DNA of 64,000 nucleotides from Burkholderiales bacterium (GTDB taxonomy: Bacteria; Pseudomonadota; Gammaproteobacteria; Burkholderiales; Burkholderiaceae_A), in contig JAIXOP010000015.1 of the NCBI GenBank assembly GCA_027486725.1, positions 403,950 to 467,949 of the forward strand, in the 5' to 3' direction. This document shows, in pieces, positions 44,858-53,685 of this stretch (position 1 is its first letter; the number at the start of each line of letters is the position of its first letter). The notes under the pieces were generated by a model. It did not search any database. It was not told where the DNA came from and saw nothing but the letters and a program-made list of their open reading frames with translations. Made by a program: the position numbers and the translations under genes.

Positions 44858-46474
44858 TGGGCCCTCCGCAGAGCGGCCCAGCAGCCATCCCTCCACCAGG
44901 GCCACCGCCCGGTGCTGTTCTTCCACCGACATGAGTTCCCGCGCATCGGCCACGAGCGTGCGCACCAGCGGGACACCCACCAGAGCATCCTGAGCCGAGC
45001 CCAGCACCTCCTGGAGCTCCGAGGACTTGGCGCGCAACGCCAGCGCATCGGCCGCCACCGAACTCCCCGGCACCAGGCCGGCCAGCCAAGTCGCCCCATA
45101 GCGCATGGCCTTGTGGGCCAGGCGCAGCTCGTGAAGCCCCTCACCCGAGGGCCCCACCGCCTGCTCCCGACGCCGAATCTTTTTCTTCAGCCGACGCATC
45201 TGCGCCTGAGCAAAGGCCTCGACCTCGAGCGCCGCCAGCTGCGGCAGGGAGAGCCCCACCGACTGGCCCAACACCAGCAGCAGCTGCTGGAACCGCAGGC
45301 TGCGCAGCGCGCAGCGCAGGTCCTCGCGTGCCCGCTCTCGAGAGGCATCGAGGGCCGCCCCAAGATGCTCCAGAGCGGGGTCTTTGGGCAGGGCCACCCG
45401 CAACGGCGCCAGGACCTCATGCTCCAAGACATCGCGGTCGCGCAGGGGTCCGGCAGCACCGGCAATCCACCGCAAATCGTCCTGGGTGCTTGCCCAGAGC
45501 TCACTGGCCAGCATGGGCTGAACGAGCTTTAAGACCGACCGCAGCCGGCGAACCGCCACCCGGAGCTGGTGGGGCCCGGAGGGCGAGGTCCCCTCCAGAA
45601 TGTCGACCGCAGCCCGCGAGAGCCGCGCGTAGGCCACAGTGAGGGCCTCGGCAAAGGCGTCGGCGGCCGTGCGCGCTGGCAGAGGTGATCCGGCATGGCC
45701 TTGGCCGAGCAGCCCAGCAGAGGTCTTGAGCCCCACGGCCTTGGGCAGCAGGGCCTTGGGCACCCGAAATGCATCTCCATCGGCGCCCAGAAGGGAGCCG
45801 CGCTCGGCCTTGGATCGTGGCTCGATGTGAACCTCGTCGGGGAAGGCCCGCAGCAGCTCCTCGGCCTTCTGCCAGAGCGCCCAGGGCATGCCCTCCTTGA
45901 GCTCGATTTCCACCTCATGGATGCGGCGGGTGCGATCCCCGGAGGGCGGGGGATGGCCCACCGGCAGACGCAATTCGCCATGATCGAAACTGAACTCCAA
46001 GAGGCTGCCGTGGGCCTCACAGAGAAAACGACGCCGAACCACCTCGGACTCAAACTGCGGCCGCAGCAGTGGCAGGAGATCCTGCACCGGCAAGGCCACG
46101 GCCTCGGCGCCTTTTTTGGGAGTTCTGCCGAGGGCCAGGGCCGTCTCCACCGCCACCCAAACACGCGGCCGATCGCCCAAGGCAGCGCCATCGAGCGCCG
46201 GCAGAAGAGCCGCCGATCGGCCCGGAACCGGGTGGTTCTGCTCCATGCGGTCGAGCGGACCACCCCCCGACCACTTCAGAGTCTGGACCCAGCCGCTGCC
46301 CTCGCGGCGCAGGCGCAGGCCCACGCGGTTGGCCCAGAGCTCTTGCCGGGGCGTGTCGAAGTAGATGGCGCGAAGCTTTTGCTGGGCTGGCGTGCAGGGC
46401 CGCAGGCTGGGGTCGTGCAGCAGCGCCCGCCATGCGCGGGGCGAGAGAACCAGGGCGATTTCGGTCTCGGTCAT
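44843..46474 (-). CDS. CYTH and CHAD domain protein (polyphosphate-associated)
   Basis: The 543-residue protein has an N-terminal CYTH (triphosphate tunnel) domain of about 220 residues, with YFDTPRQELWANRVGLRLR and HEVEIELKEG, and a C-terminal CHAD domain (about 290-520) rich in His and Arg helices (SGPHQLRVAVRRLRSVLKL, LHELRLAHKAMRYGATWL). CYTH-CHAD proteins hydrolyse or bind inorganic polyphosphate. The usual ExExK motif at the start of CYTH appears as ETEIA, with Lys replaced by Ala, so triphosphatase activity may be altered. ATG 46474 aligns this motif at the N-terminus; an upstream ATG at 46534 is less likely. Confidence 0.87.
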   Translation of the reverse strand: MTETEIALVLSPRAWRALLHDPSLRPCTPAQQKLRAIYFDTPRQELWANRVGLRLRREGSGWVQTLKWSGGGPLDRMEQNHPVPGRSAALLPALDGAALGDRPRVWVAVETALALGRTPKKGAEAVALPVQDLLPLLRPQFESEVVRRRFLCEAHGSLLEFSFDHGELRLPVGHPPPSGDRTRRIHEVEIELKEGMPWALWQKAEELLRAFPDEVHIEPRSKAERGSLLGADGDAFRVPKALLPKAVGLKTSAGLLGQGHAGSPLPARTAADAFAEALTVAYARLSRAAVDILEGTSPSGPHQLRVAVRRLRSVLKLVQPMLASELWASTQDDLRWIAGAAGPLRDRDVLEHEVLAPLRVALPKDPALEHLGAALDASRERAREDLRCALRSLRFQQLLLVLGQSVGLSLPQLAALEVEAFAQAQMRRLKKKIRRREQAVGPSGEGLHELRLAHKAMRYGATWLAGLVPGSSVAADALALRAKSSELQEVLGSAQDALVGVPLVRTLVADARELMSVEEQHRAVALVEGWLLGRSAEGPPRAR

Positions 46475-46510
46475 GCCGTGATGATGACCGATGGCGGACA
46501 TTGCTGGCGC

Positions 46511-46544
46511 AGAAAAAGAAAAGGCCCGAGGCATGCCTCGGGCC
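46511..46544 (-). terminator. Intrinsic terminator of the HU gene
   Basis: A perfect 22-bp palindrome at 46523-46544 (half-site GGCCCGAGGCA) is followed, reading leftward, by a T-rich run (46522-46511). It lies about 60 bp after the HU stop codon and has all the features of a Rho-independent terminator for that gene. Confidence 0.85.
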
Positions 46545-46605
46545 TGAGTGCAGCGGTGTTGCAGGCGGGTATCGCCCGGGGCGATCCCTGCTGCGCGACG
46601 GTTGC

Positions 46606-46887
46606 TTACTTCTTCTTGTTGACAGCGTCTTTGAAGGCCTTGCCGGCGGTGAACTTCACCGTCTTGGCAGCGGCAATCTTGATCTCTTCGCCGGTGCGGG
46701 GGTTGCGGCCCACGCGAGCGGCACGCTTGCCCGAGCCGAAGGTGCCGAAGCCGACGAGCTGAACGCTGTCGCCCTTCGAAACGGCCTTCACGATGGCAGC
46801 AACCATGGCGCTCACAACTTCGTCGGTCTTGGACTTGGACAGGTCGGTGGCGTTGGCAATCACTTCTACGAGTTCAGCTTTATTCAT
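46606..46887 (-). CDS. hupB: DNA-binding protein HU (beta type)
   Basis: The 93-residue protein begins [21 protein letters not shown] and has the HU signature [24 protein letters not shown] with the DNA-intercalating Pro in RNPRTG. HU is an abundant nucleoid protein that bends and compacts DNA. A GAGGG ribosome site precedes ATG 46887. A promoter lies upstream and a strong terminator downstream, so it is monocistronic. Assignment to hupB rather than hupA is by overall resemblance only. Confidence 0.96.
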   Translation of the reverse strand: MNKAELVEVIANATDLSKSKTDEVVSAMVAAIVKAVSKGDSVQLVGFGTFGSGKRAARVGRNPRTGEEIKIAAAKTVKFTAGKAFKDAVNKKK

Positions 46888-46906
46888 GTTCCCTCTTGCG
46901 CTGGGG

Positions 46907-46933
46907 GTTATAACGGAAACGGCAGTGTAGCAA
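46907..46933 (-). promoter_or_regulatory. Possible promoter of the HU gene
   Basis: Reading leftward, TTGCTA (46933-46928) and TATAAC (46912-46907) are separated by 15 bp, shorter than ideal. The leader to the HU start would be about 13-20 nt and contains the ribosome site. The remaining 46934-47064 region shows no other clear element. Confidence 0.35.
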
Positions 46934-47064
46934 GCCTTTCGGCCGAGCGCCCAAAACAGCCAATGCGTTAAAACCCGACCCAATCGGTGTTGCCCAGGCG
47001 CAATTTGGGCCGGCCCAGAGCGCGGCACCACGCGTCGGACCCAGGGCTGGCAGAATGCTGCGCC

Positions 47065-47763
47065 ATGACGTCGGCCCCCACCCCGCACATTCGCAGCTTC
47101 GTTCGCCGCCAGGGAAAGATCACCGCGGGGCAGCGCCGTGCCCGCGAAGAGCTCTCGACGCTCTACTGCCTGCCCGTGAACATGGAGCCCCTGGACCTCG
47201 CGGCCAGCTTTGGGCGGACAGCACCCACGGTGCTGGAGATCGGATTTGGCATGGGCGAGACCACGGCCCGCATCGCCCAAATGCGGCCCGACACCAATTT
47301 TCTGGGGCTGGAAATTTATCCCGCTGGGGTCGGAAGCCTGCTTGCCCGGCTGGACGAGGGCGGGATCTCGAATGTGCGCATCCTCGAGCAGGACGCGGTG
47401 GAGGTCATCCGACACCGGCTGCCCGAGGGATCCCTGCAGGGGCTTCATCTGTATTTTCCCGACCCCTGGCCCAAGAAGCGGCACCACAAGCGGCGGCTGA
47501 TTCAGCCGGAGTTCGTGGCCGAGCTCGTGAGGGTGTTGGCGCCGGGCGCCTATGTCCACGCGGCCACCGACTGGCCCGACTATGCCCAGCAGATGCTGGA
47601 GGTCCTTGACGCCGAGCCCGCCCTTGAGAACATGGCCGGGCGCGGGCAATTCCATCCCCGCCCCGAGTCGCGGCCGCTCACCAAGTTCGAATCCCGAGGC
47701 CTGCGGCTGGGCAACCCGGTGGCCGACCTCATGTACCGGCGTCGGGATCCGACCAGTCGATAA
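47065..47763 (+). CDS. trmB: tRNA (guanine-N7)-methyltransferase
   Basis: TrmB makes m7G46 in tRNA variable loops. The 232 residues show the SAM-binding motif [15 protein letters not shown], the family hallmark [17 protein letters not shown], and [17 protein letters not shown] at the C-terminus. ATG 47065 is chosen; an earlier in-frame ATG at 46987 adds a Cys/Arg-rich segment unlike the family. The last 35 bp overlap the end of the convergent uppP. Confidence 0.96.
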   Translation: MTSAPTPHIRSFVRRQGKITAGQRRAREELSTLYCLPVNMEPLDLAASFGRTAPTVLEIGFGMGETTARIAQMRPDTNFLGLEIYPAGVGSLLARLDEGGISNVRILEQDAVEVIRHRLPEGSLQGLHLYFPDPWPKKRHHKRRLIQPEFVAELVRVLAPGAYVHAATDWPDYAQQMLEVLDAEPALENMAGRGQFHPRPESRPLTKFESRGLRLGNPVADLMYRRRDPTSR

Positions 47764-48586
47764 CGCCGAAGTAGGCCGTGGCCAGAACCAGCAGGCCAAA
47801 GCCAATCCGATAGTAAGCAAACACAGTAAATGGGTTGCGCGAGACCCAGCCAATGAGCCAGCGCACCACCACCAGGGCCGAGGCAAATGCAGCGACCGTG
47901 CCCACCGCAAACAACGGCAGGTCGGCGGCGGTGAGCCTGGACCACTCCTTCATCACGCTGTAGGCGCCTGCTGCATAGAGGGTGGGCACTGCGAGAAAAA
48001 ACGAAAACTCGGTGGCCAGGCGACGGGGATATCCCATCAGCATGGCCCCGATGATGGTGGCCCCCGATCGGCTTGTGCCGGGAATCAGCGCAAAGGCCTG
48101 TGCAAGGCCGATCTTCAGGGCATCGGTCCAACGCATGGCGTCGATGTCGGCGATTGCGGTGGGGGCTGCCGCGGGCCGGGACTCAGCCCAGAGGATCACC
48201 AGGCCGCCCACGATGAGGGCGATGGCCACCGGCACCGGGTGAAAAAGCAGGGCCGAAATCCAGTCGGAGAGCAGCAGGCCCAGGATCGCCGAGGGCAGGA
48301 ATGCCACGATGAGATTGAGGCGCAGTCGGCCCGCACGCCCGCCATCGGCCCCCGGGCGGAAATTCAGCAGGCCCCAGAACCGAGAGAAATACAGCCAGAC
48401 CACCGCCGACACCGCCCCGGTCTGGATGGCGATCGTGAAGGCCACGCTGTGGGTGGCCCCTCCGGGCAGCAGGCTGTTGGCCAGAATGAGATGCCCTGTG
48501 GAGGAAATGGGCAGAAATTCGGTGGCGCCCTCGACCAGGCCCAGCAGCAGAGCCTGAATCAGCGATTGCATCGGGTTGTCATCCAT
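47729..48586 (-). CDS. uppP: Undecaprenyl-diphosphatase UppP (BacA)
   Basis: UppP recycles the undecaprenyl lipid carrier for peptidoglycan and O-antigen synthesis. The 285-residue membrane protein has the two BacA active-site motifs [14 protein letters not shown] near residue 18 and [13 protein letters not shown] near 170, with about eight helices. ATG 48586 ([11 protein letters not shown]) or ATG 48571 ([11 protein letters not shown]) could start it; the second fits the usual N-terminus more tightly. A TATTAT hexamer (48598-48593) lies only 6 nt before ATG 48586, suggesting little or no leader from that start. Confidence 0.94.
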   Translation of the reverse strand: MDDNPMQSLIQALLLGLVEGATEFLPISSTGHLILANSLLPGGATHSVAFTIAIQTGAVSAVVWLYFSRFWGLLNFRPGADGGRAGRLRLNLIVAFLPSAILGLLLSDWISALLFHPVPVAIALIVGGLVILWAESRPAAAPTAIADIDAMRWTDALKIGLAQAFALIPGTSRSGATIIGAMLMGYPRRLATEFSFFLAVPTLYAAGAYSVMKEWSRLTAADLPLFAVGTVAAFASALVVVRWLIGWVSRNPFTVFAYYRIGFGLLVLATAYFGVIDWSDPDAGT

Positions 48587-48635
48587 GGCCGCATAATACG
48601 GGCTCACCGCATTCAACCCGACGCCCGAGCTGCCC

Positions 48636-49355
48636 ATGACGTCCCTCCAGTTCCTCGCCTCGAGCCTTGGCTCCGCCCACCCGACCTCCGAACTCGATGC
48701 CCAGCTTGCCCTGGCACGCCGAAACATGATCGAGCAGCAGATTCGCCCCTGGGATGTCCTGGAGCCCGATGTCCTGGCCCTGCTCGAGCGCCTGCCGCGG
48801 CATCGCTTTGTGCCCACCGACGACGCTGCCCTGGCCTATGTGGACACCAGCCTTCCCCTGCCCGGTGGGCACCAGATGCTGTCGCCCAAGATCGAGGCCC
48901 GCATCGTTCAGGAGCTCGACCTCGAGCCCATGGACAAGGTGCTGCTCATCGGTGCGGGATCGGGCTACCTGGCCGCGCTCATGGGCCTGCGCGCCTACGC
49001 AGTGACTGCGGTTGAGCTCGACCCCGCCATTGCGGCCCTGGCGCAGGAGAACCTTCTGCATGCGGGCATCTCCAATGTGGTGGTGCTCGAGGGCGATGGC
49101 CTCAGCACCGACCCCCGCTGGAGCGAGCGGGAGTTCGACGCCATTGTGCTCTCGGGCGCCGTGCGCTCGGTGCCGGCCCATTTGCTCGCGCAGCTCAAGC
49201 CCGGTGGCCGGCTGCTCGCCTTCGTGGGCGATGCTCCCGTGCAAACCGCACAGATGATTGAGCACCGCGGCGCATCTCGAGTTGCCATCGGCCTCTTTGA
49301 AACCCAGGTTCCGCCCCTGCGCGGTGCTGCCCCCAGCAAAGGCTTCGAATTCTGA
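48636..49355 (+). CDS. Protein-L-isoaspartate O-methyltransferase family protein
   Basis: The 239-residue protein contains MIEQQIRPWDVLEPDVL, the PIMT family start, and the SAM-binding motif VLLIGAGSGYLAALMG, then VTAVELDPAIAALA. True PIMT repairs isoaspartyl residues. Members of this branch located before tolC in Burkholderiales are annotated as PIMT, but the catalytic Thr-Ser region differs, so the substrate is uncertain. The stop overlaps the tolC-like start (TGATG). A rhodanese gene commonly sits between these two in relatives and is absent here. Confidence 0.82.
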   Translation: MTSLQFLASSLGSAHPTSELDAQLALARRNMIEQQIRPWDVLEPDVLALLERLPRHRFVPTDDAALAYVDTSLPLPGGHQMLSPKIEARIVQELDLEPMDKVLLIGAGSGYLAALMGLRAYAVTAVELDPAIAALAQENLLHAGISNVVVLEGDGLSTDPRWSEREFDAIVLSGAVRSVPAHLLAQLKPGGRLLAFVGDAPVQTAQMIEHRGASRVAIGLFETQVPPLRGAAPSKGFEF

Positions 49356-50833
49356 TGAAACCCAGTCACCGGCCCAACATCGCCCGTCGTGGCCACACCA
49401 TCGGCGGCCTGAGTCCCCTTGGCTTTGGCCTCAAGGGCCTTGGAGTCAAGGGCTTTAGAGTCAAGGCAGGCCTGGGCCTTGGCCTCGCCCTCCTGACTGC
49501 CGCACCCGCCCAGGCCTTCACCCTCTCCGAGGCCGTCGAGAGTGCCCTGCGCTCCGAGCCAGGGTTCCTCGGCGCCGAGCAGGCCATGATTGCCGCGCGC
49601 GAGGTCCGTCCCCAGGCGATTGGGGCCATCCTGCCCAGCATCAATGCCGAGGCGAGCTATCGGCGGCTGAACTCCGAGAGCTCCAACACAACGCAGACGC
49701 CCCTCGGGCCGCAAGTCTTCGGAAATAAATCGACCGGCCTCAACGCTCGGGCCTACAGCATCAGCCTGAGCCAGCCGCTCTTTAGCCTGCCGGCCTTCGT
49801 GGCCCTGGCCCAGTCGAGCAAGCAGCTTGCGGCCGCCGAAATCGACTTCGCGCGGGCCCGCCAGGATGTGCTGCTGCGCGTCTCCAGCGCCTACTTCGAG
49901 GTGCTGAATGCCCAAACGGCCCTCGCGTCGACCCAGGCCGAAAAGGCCGCCATCGGCGAGCAGCTCGCCGCTGCCAAGCGCAGCTTCGAGGTGGGCTCGG
50001 CCACCATCACCGACCAGCAAGAGGCTCAGGCCCGCTTCGACCTCGCCTCGGCGCGCGAGATTGCCGCCCTCAACAGCCTGGCCATTCGGCGCAGCACCCT
50101 TGCCCAGCTCACGCGGCTGCCGGTTCCCGACCGCCTTCCTGAGCCTGTCGGCCGACTCACAGTCGATCTGCCCCAGCCCACAGACCCCGCCGACTGGAGC
50201 GCCCGCGCCCGCGAGAGCAGCCTCGAGGTGATTCGTGCGGGACTGCAGAGCGAGGTCGCCAGCCTCGAGGTCAACCGCCGCTGGGGTGGCCACCTGCCCA
50301 CTGTGGCCCTGATCGCCAATGCCAGCCGTGCCGACAACGCCTCCAGCGTGGGCAGCGAGAACAACTCGGATTTCGTGGGCGTGCAGGTGCAGCTCCCCAT
50401 CTTTTTGGGTGGGCGGGTCAGCAGCAGCGTCCGCGAGGCCGTCGCCCTGCAGAATCAGGCGGGCTTCGGGCTGGACAACGCCCGGCTGCAGAGCGAGCAG
50501 AGCGCCCGCACCGCCTACCTCAACCTGATGGCAGGCATCTCCCAGGTGTCGGCCCTCGAAGCCGCCGAGCGCTCCAGCCAGCTTGCCCTCAAGAGCAATC
50601 AGCTCGGCTACGAGGTTGGCGTGCGCATCAATGTGGATGTGCTCAACGCCCAGCAGCAGCTCTTTGCCGCCCAGCGCGATCTGGCCCAGGCCCGCTTCAA
50701 CACCCTGCTGGCCAGCCTACAGCTTCAAGCTGCCGTCGGGCAGCTCGATCAGGCCGACATCGATCAGGTCAGCGGCCTGATCGCGGCCAAGCTTCCACCG
50801 AAGCCGGCTGCCGCCACTCCCGCAAAGCCCTAA
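49355..50833 (+). CDS. TolC family outer-membrane channel protein
   Basis: The 492-residue protein has a signal peptide ending near PAQA, and two TolC/OEP repeats, each with long coiled helices and beta strands (TLSEAVESALRSEPG, YSISLSQPLFSLPAFVAL, VSSAYFEVLNAQTAL and, in the second half, FVGVQVQLPIFLGGRVSS and NQLGYEVGVRINVDVLNAQQQLFAAQRDL). It is the outer-membrane exit of type I secretion or RND efflux; partners are not encoded nearby. Three degenerate 15-bp tandem repeats (49421-49465) give the signal peptide a basic GxxxK repeat before its hydrophobic core. The last 65 bp overlap the convergent waaA. Confidence 0.9.
   Translation: MKPSHRPNIARRGHTIGGLSPLGFGLKGLGVKGFRVKAGLGLGLALLTAAPAQAFTLSEAVESALRSEPGFLGAEQAMIAAREVRPQAIGAILPSINAEASYRRLNSESSNTTQTPLGPQVFGNKSTGLNARAYSISLSQPLFSLPAFVALAQSSKQLAAAEIDFARARQDVLLRVSSAYFEVLNAQTALASTQAEKAAIGEQLAAAKRSFEVGSATITDQQEAQARFDLASAREIAALNSLAIRRSTLAQLTRLPVPDRLPEPVGRLTVDLPQPTDPADWSARARESSLEVIRAGLQSEVASLEVNRRWGGHLPTVALIANASRADNASSVGSENNSDFVGVQVQLPIFLGGRVSSSVREAVALQNQAGFGLDNARLQSEQSARTAYLNLMAGISQVSALEAAERSSQLALKSNQLGYEVGVRINVDVLNAQQQLFAAQRDLAQARFNTLLASLQLQAAVGQLDQADIDQVSGLIAAKLPPKPAAATPAKP
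49421..49465 (+). repeat. Degenerate 15-bp tandem repeat in the tolC-like signal peptide
   Basis: Three consecutive 15-bp units (differing at a few positions) encode GFGLK, GLGVK and GFRVK in the N-region of the signal peptide. The unit is in frame with the gene. Confidence 0.7.
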
Positions 50834-52127
50834 GGCAGCGCTGGGTGGCCCCTCGGTGGGCCAGCACAAACTCCGCGGCACGGGCGCCCTGCGCCTCGGC
50901 AGCGGCATCCAACTCGCCCTGGGCGCTCTGGGCCTGATCCGCCCAGCGCAGAAATGCCTCGGCGTCGGGCTGCTCGGCCGCCGCATGAGCCTCCAGCAGC
51001 GCCGAGGCAATGGCGCGGAAATTCTGCATGTGGGGGCCAAAGGCCAGGGGCTTGCCCAAGGCAGCAGCCTCGATGGGGCTCTGGCCTCCGTGGGGCAGAA
51101 GGCTGCCCCCCACCAGCACCAGGTCCGCAGCACTCAGGTAGGCCGTCATTTCGCCCAGGCTGTCCCCCAGCCAGACATCGGGCGCGGGACCCGCTGCGGG
51201 CTCTCCTGAGGGCCCCCCTGCGGGCACCCATTGGCTGCGGCGCTCCAGGCGCAGGCCCATCGATCGCACCAGCTCGGCCACCTCGGCAGCGCGGTTGGGG
51301 TGGCGCGGCACCAGCAGCAGCAGGGTATTGGGCGGCCGATGGCTGACCCAGGCGCGCAGCACCAGGGCCTCCTCGCCCTCGCGGCTGCTGGCGAAACACC
51401 AGACCCGGGGCACGGCGAGGTCGCGGCGCCACCGGCGGCCCATCGCGATCTGCTCGGCCGAGGGCTCATGGTCGAACTTCACGCTGCCGGTCACCACCAC
51501 CCGGCCCCGCACCCCCGCCGCATCGAGCCGCTGCGCATCGCCCTCGGTCTGGGCCATCACCAGACCCAGGCTCGCAAAGGCGTCGCGGGCGAGGCCGCCC
51601 AGCCAGGCGTAGCCCCGAAGCGACTTCTCCGAGAGCCGGCCATTGGCCAGCGCCACCGGCAGCCGCAGCGCGCGTGCCTGGGAGAGCAGGCCGGGCCAGA
51701 TCTCCGTCTCCATCAGAAGCAACAGGTCCGCCCGAATGCTCCGAATGAGGCGGCGCATCAGCCAGGGGTGGTCGATCGGCAGGTAAGCCATGCGCAGCCG
51801 GTCCTCGCGGATCAGATCCTCAAACAGTGTCTGCGCCGTGGCGCGCCCGGTGGGCGTGGTCTGAGTGAGGAAGATGCGGGCGGCGTCGGCCTGCGGCTGA
51901 GCCGCCAGCCACGCCCGAACAATCGGTGCGGCCGCTCGGGTCTCGCCCACCGACACCGCATGGACCCAGAGCGTGGGCCCGGACCAGCCTCGGCCCAGGC
52001 CTGCCGAGACCCAGACCCGCTCCCACCAGCCGGCCCGGTAGTCGGGCTGCACCCAGGCCTTGCGCGCCAGCACGCCGACCCAGATCGGCCAGAGCAGGCT
52101 CAGCAGCAGGCTGTAGATCGGCTGCAT
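50769..52127 (-). CDS. waaA: 3-deoxy-D-manno-octulosonic-acid transferase
   Basis: WaaA (KdtA) adds Kdo to lipid IVA at the cytoplasmic face of the inner membrane. The 452 residues start with a membrane anchor (YSLLLSLLWPIWVGVL), followed by the glycosyltransferase-30 domain with VHAVSVGETRAAAP (catalytic Glu) and LLLLMETEIWPGLL, and the GT-B C-terminal half with GGSLLPHGGQSPIEAAALG. ATG 52127 is used; a TTG three codons upstream is possible. The 3' end overlaps the tolC-like gene by 65 bp. Confidence 0.94.
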   Translation of the reverse strand: MQPIYSLLLSLLWPIWVGVLARKAWVQPDYRAGWWERVWVSAGLGRGWSGPTLWVHAVSVGETRAAAPIVRAWLAAQPQADAARIFLTQTTPTGRATAQTLFEDLIREDRLRMAYLPIDHPWLMRRLIRSIRADLLLLMETEIWPGLLSQARALRLPVALANGRLSEKSLRGYAWLGGLARDAFASLGLVMAQTEGDAQRLDAAGVRGRVVVTGSVKFDHEPSAEQIAMGRRWRRDLAVPRVWCFASSREGEEALVLRAWVSHRPPNTLLLLVPRHPNRAAEVAELVRSMGLRLERRSQWVPAGGPSGEPAAGPAPDVWLGDSLGEMTAYLSAADLVLVGGSLLPHGGQSPIEAAALGKPLAFGPHMQNFRAIASALLEAHAAAEQPDAEAFLRWADQAQSAQGELDAAAEAQGARAAEFVLAHRGATQRCLRALREWRQPASVEAWPRSGR

Positions 52128-52183
52128 CGGGAGCAACAGCGCCGGGGCGACAAGGCGAAGGAGCCTGCGCGAGAACCGCGGCG

Positions 52184-53626
52184 CTAGAAGGGCAGCGCCA
52201 GGTGGGGCGCCAGGCTGGCAAAGGCGCGGCGAAACTCGCCCTGGATCTCCGCCAGGCCCTCGGCCGTCTGCGACTCAAAGCGCAGCACCACCACCGGTGT
52301 GGTGTTCGATGGGCGGGCCAGACCAAAGCCATGGGCATACTCCACCCGGATGCCATCGAGGGTGAAGCGAGAGACCTCGCCCGGAAAGCGGGCCTCTTGA
52401 ACAAAGCGCGCCATCAGCGTGTGGTGCTCGCCCTCGGCCGTGGGGATCTGCATCTCAGGCGTGGAAACAGCGGTGGGCAGGGCCTCGAGCACGCCGGCGG
52501 GGTTGGGGCTGCGCGAGACAATTTCGAGCAGGCGGGCGGCGGTATACAAGCCATCGTCAAAACCAAACCAGCGCTCCTTGAAAAAGACGTGACCACTCAT
52601 CTCGCCGGCGAGGGGGGCTCCGGTCTCTTTCAAGCGGGCCTTCACCAGCGAGTGGCCGGTGCGGCAGAGGCTCGGCACGCCGCCACGGCTGCGGATCCAA
52701 TCGGCCAGCAGGCCGGTGCACTTCACGTCGTAGAGGATCTCGGCACCGGGGTTGCGGGCAAGCACATCCTCGGCGTAGAGCATGAGCTGGCGGTCGGGCC
52801 AGATGATCTCGCCCGACGGGGTCACCACGCCCAGTCGATCGCCATCGCCATCGAAGGCGAGGCCCAGGTCGAGTCCACCGGCCTGCACGGCGCGGATGAG
52901 GTCCTGCAGGTTCTCGGGATGGGCCGGATCGGGGTGGTGGTTGGGGAAGTCGCCATCGATGTCGCAAAACAGCGGGGTGACCTCGCAGCCCAGCCGCCGA
53001 AGCAGTTCGGGGCCGAGTTCGCCGGCCACACCATTGCCCGCATCCACGGCGATGCGCAGGGGCCGAGAGAGCTTCACATCGCCCACAATGCGCTGCAGGT
53101 AATCCTCGGCCATGTCCTTGGACTCGAGCGCACCGGTGGCCGGCAGACCTGCCGCGGGCAGCGCACTGCCATCGAGTATGGTGCTGCGCAGGGCGACAAT
53201 GGCGGCGCCATGGAGGGTCTCGCCACCGACCATCATCTTCAGGCCGTTGTAGGCCGGGGGGTTGTGGCTGCCCGTGATGGCCACCCCGGAGCCGATGCCG
53301 AGCTGGTGAACGGCGTAGTAGACGACGGGGGTGGGCACACGGCCGATGTCGATGACACGGATGCCCTGCGCAGACAGGCCCCGAGAGAGGGCCGCCTGCA
53401 GGCGCGGACCGGAGTGGCGGCCATCGCGCCCCACCACGCAGGCCAGGGGCCAGGGCTTGGCGCTGGATCGGCTGGCCTCGTGGGCGCGGCGGATTTGCAG
53501 GCCCAGGGCCTGACCCACCTGCTCGACCCCATGTTCGGTCAGGGTCTCGTCGACGATGCCACGGATGTCGTAGGCCTTGAAGATGGATGCGGGGGGCACG
53601 GGGTGTTGCGACAAGACGCTCTCCAC
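52184..53626 (-). CDS. Phosphomannomutase/phosphoglucomutase
   Basis: The 480-residue alpha-D-phosphohexomutase begins FKAYDIRG and has the phosphoserine loop TGSHNPPAYNGLKM, the metal loop DGDGDRLGV, the sugar loop MSGHVFFKERWFGFDDGLY and the phosphate loop RPSNTTPVV. It interconverts hexose 1- and 6-phosphates for LPS, alginate-like or nucleotide-sugar synthesis (AlgC/ManB type). Single gene, divergent from apaH across about 60 bp and following waaA's start, consistent with an LPS-related role. Confidence 0.94.
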   Translation of the reverse strand: MESVLSQHPVPPASIFKAYDIRGIVDETLTEHGVEQVGQALGLQIRRAHEASRSSAKPWPLACVVGRDGRHSGPRLQAALSRGLSAQGIRVIDIGRVPTPVVYYAVHQLGIGSGVAITGSHNPPAYNGLKMMVGGETLHGAAIVALRSTILDGSALPAAGLPATGALESKDMAEDYLQRIVGDVKLSRPLRIAVDAGNGVAGELGPELLRRLGCEVTPLFCDIDGDFPNHHPDPAHPENLQDLIRAVQAGGLDLGLAFDGDGDRLGVVTPSGEIIWPDRQLMLYAEDVLARNPGAEILYDVKCTGLLADWIRSRGGVPSLCRTGHSLVKARLKETGAPLAGEMSGHVFFKERWFGFDDGLYTAARLLEIVSRSPNPAGVLEALPTAVSTPEMQIPTAEGEHHTLMARFVQEARFPGEVSRFTLDGIRVEYAHGFGLARPSNTTPVVVLRFESQTAEGLAEIQGEFRRAFASLAPHLALPF

Positions 53627-53685
53627 AGGGCTTTCCTTGAGGAAATTCGAAAGGTTTGGGTTCGCCGGTATTCTACGATCCCACC

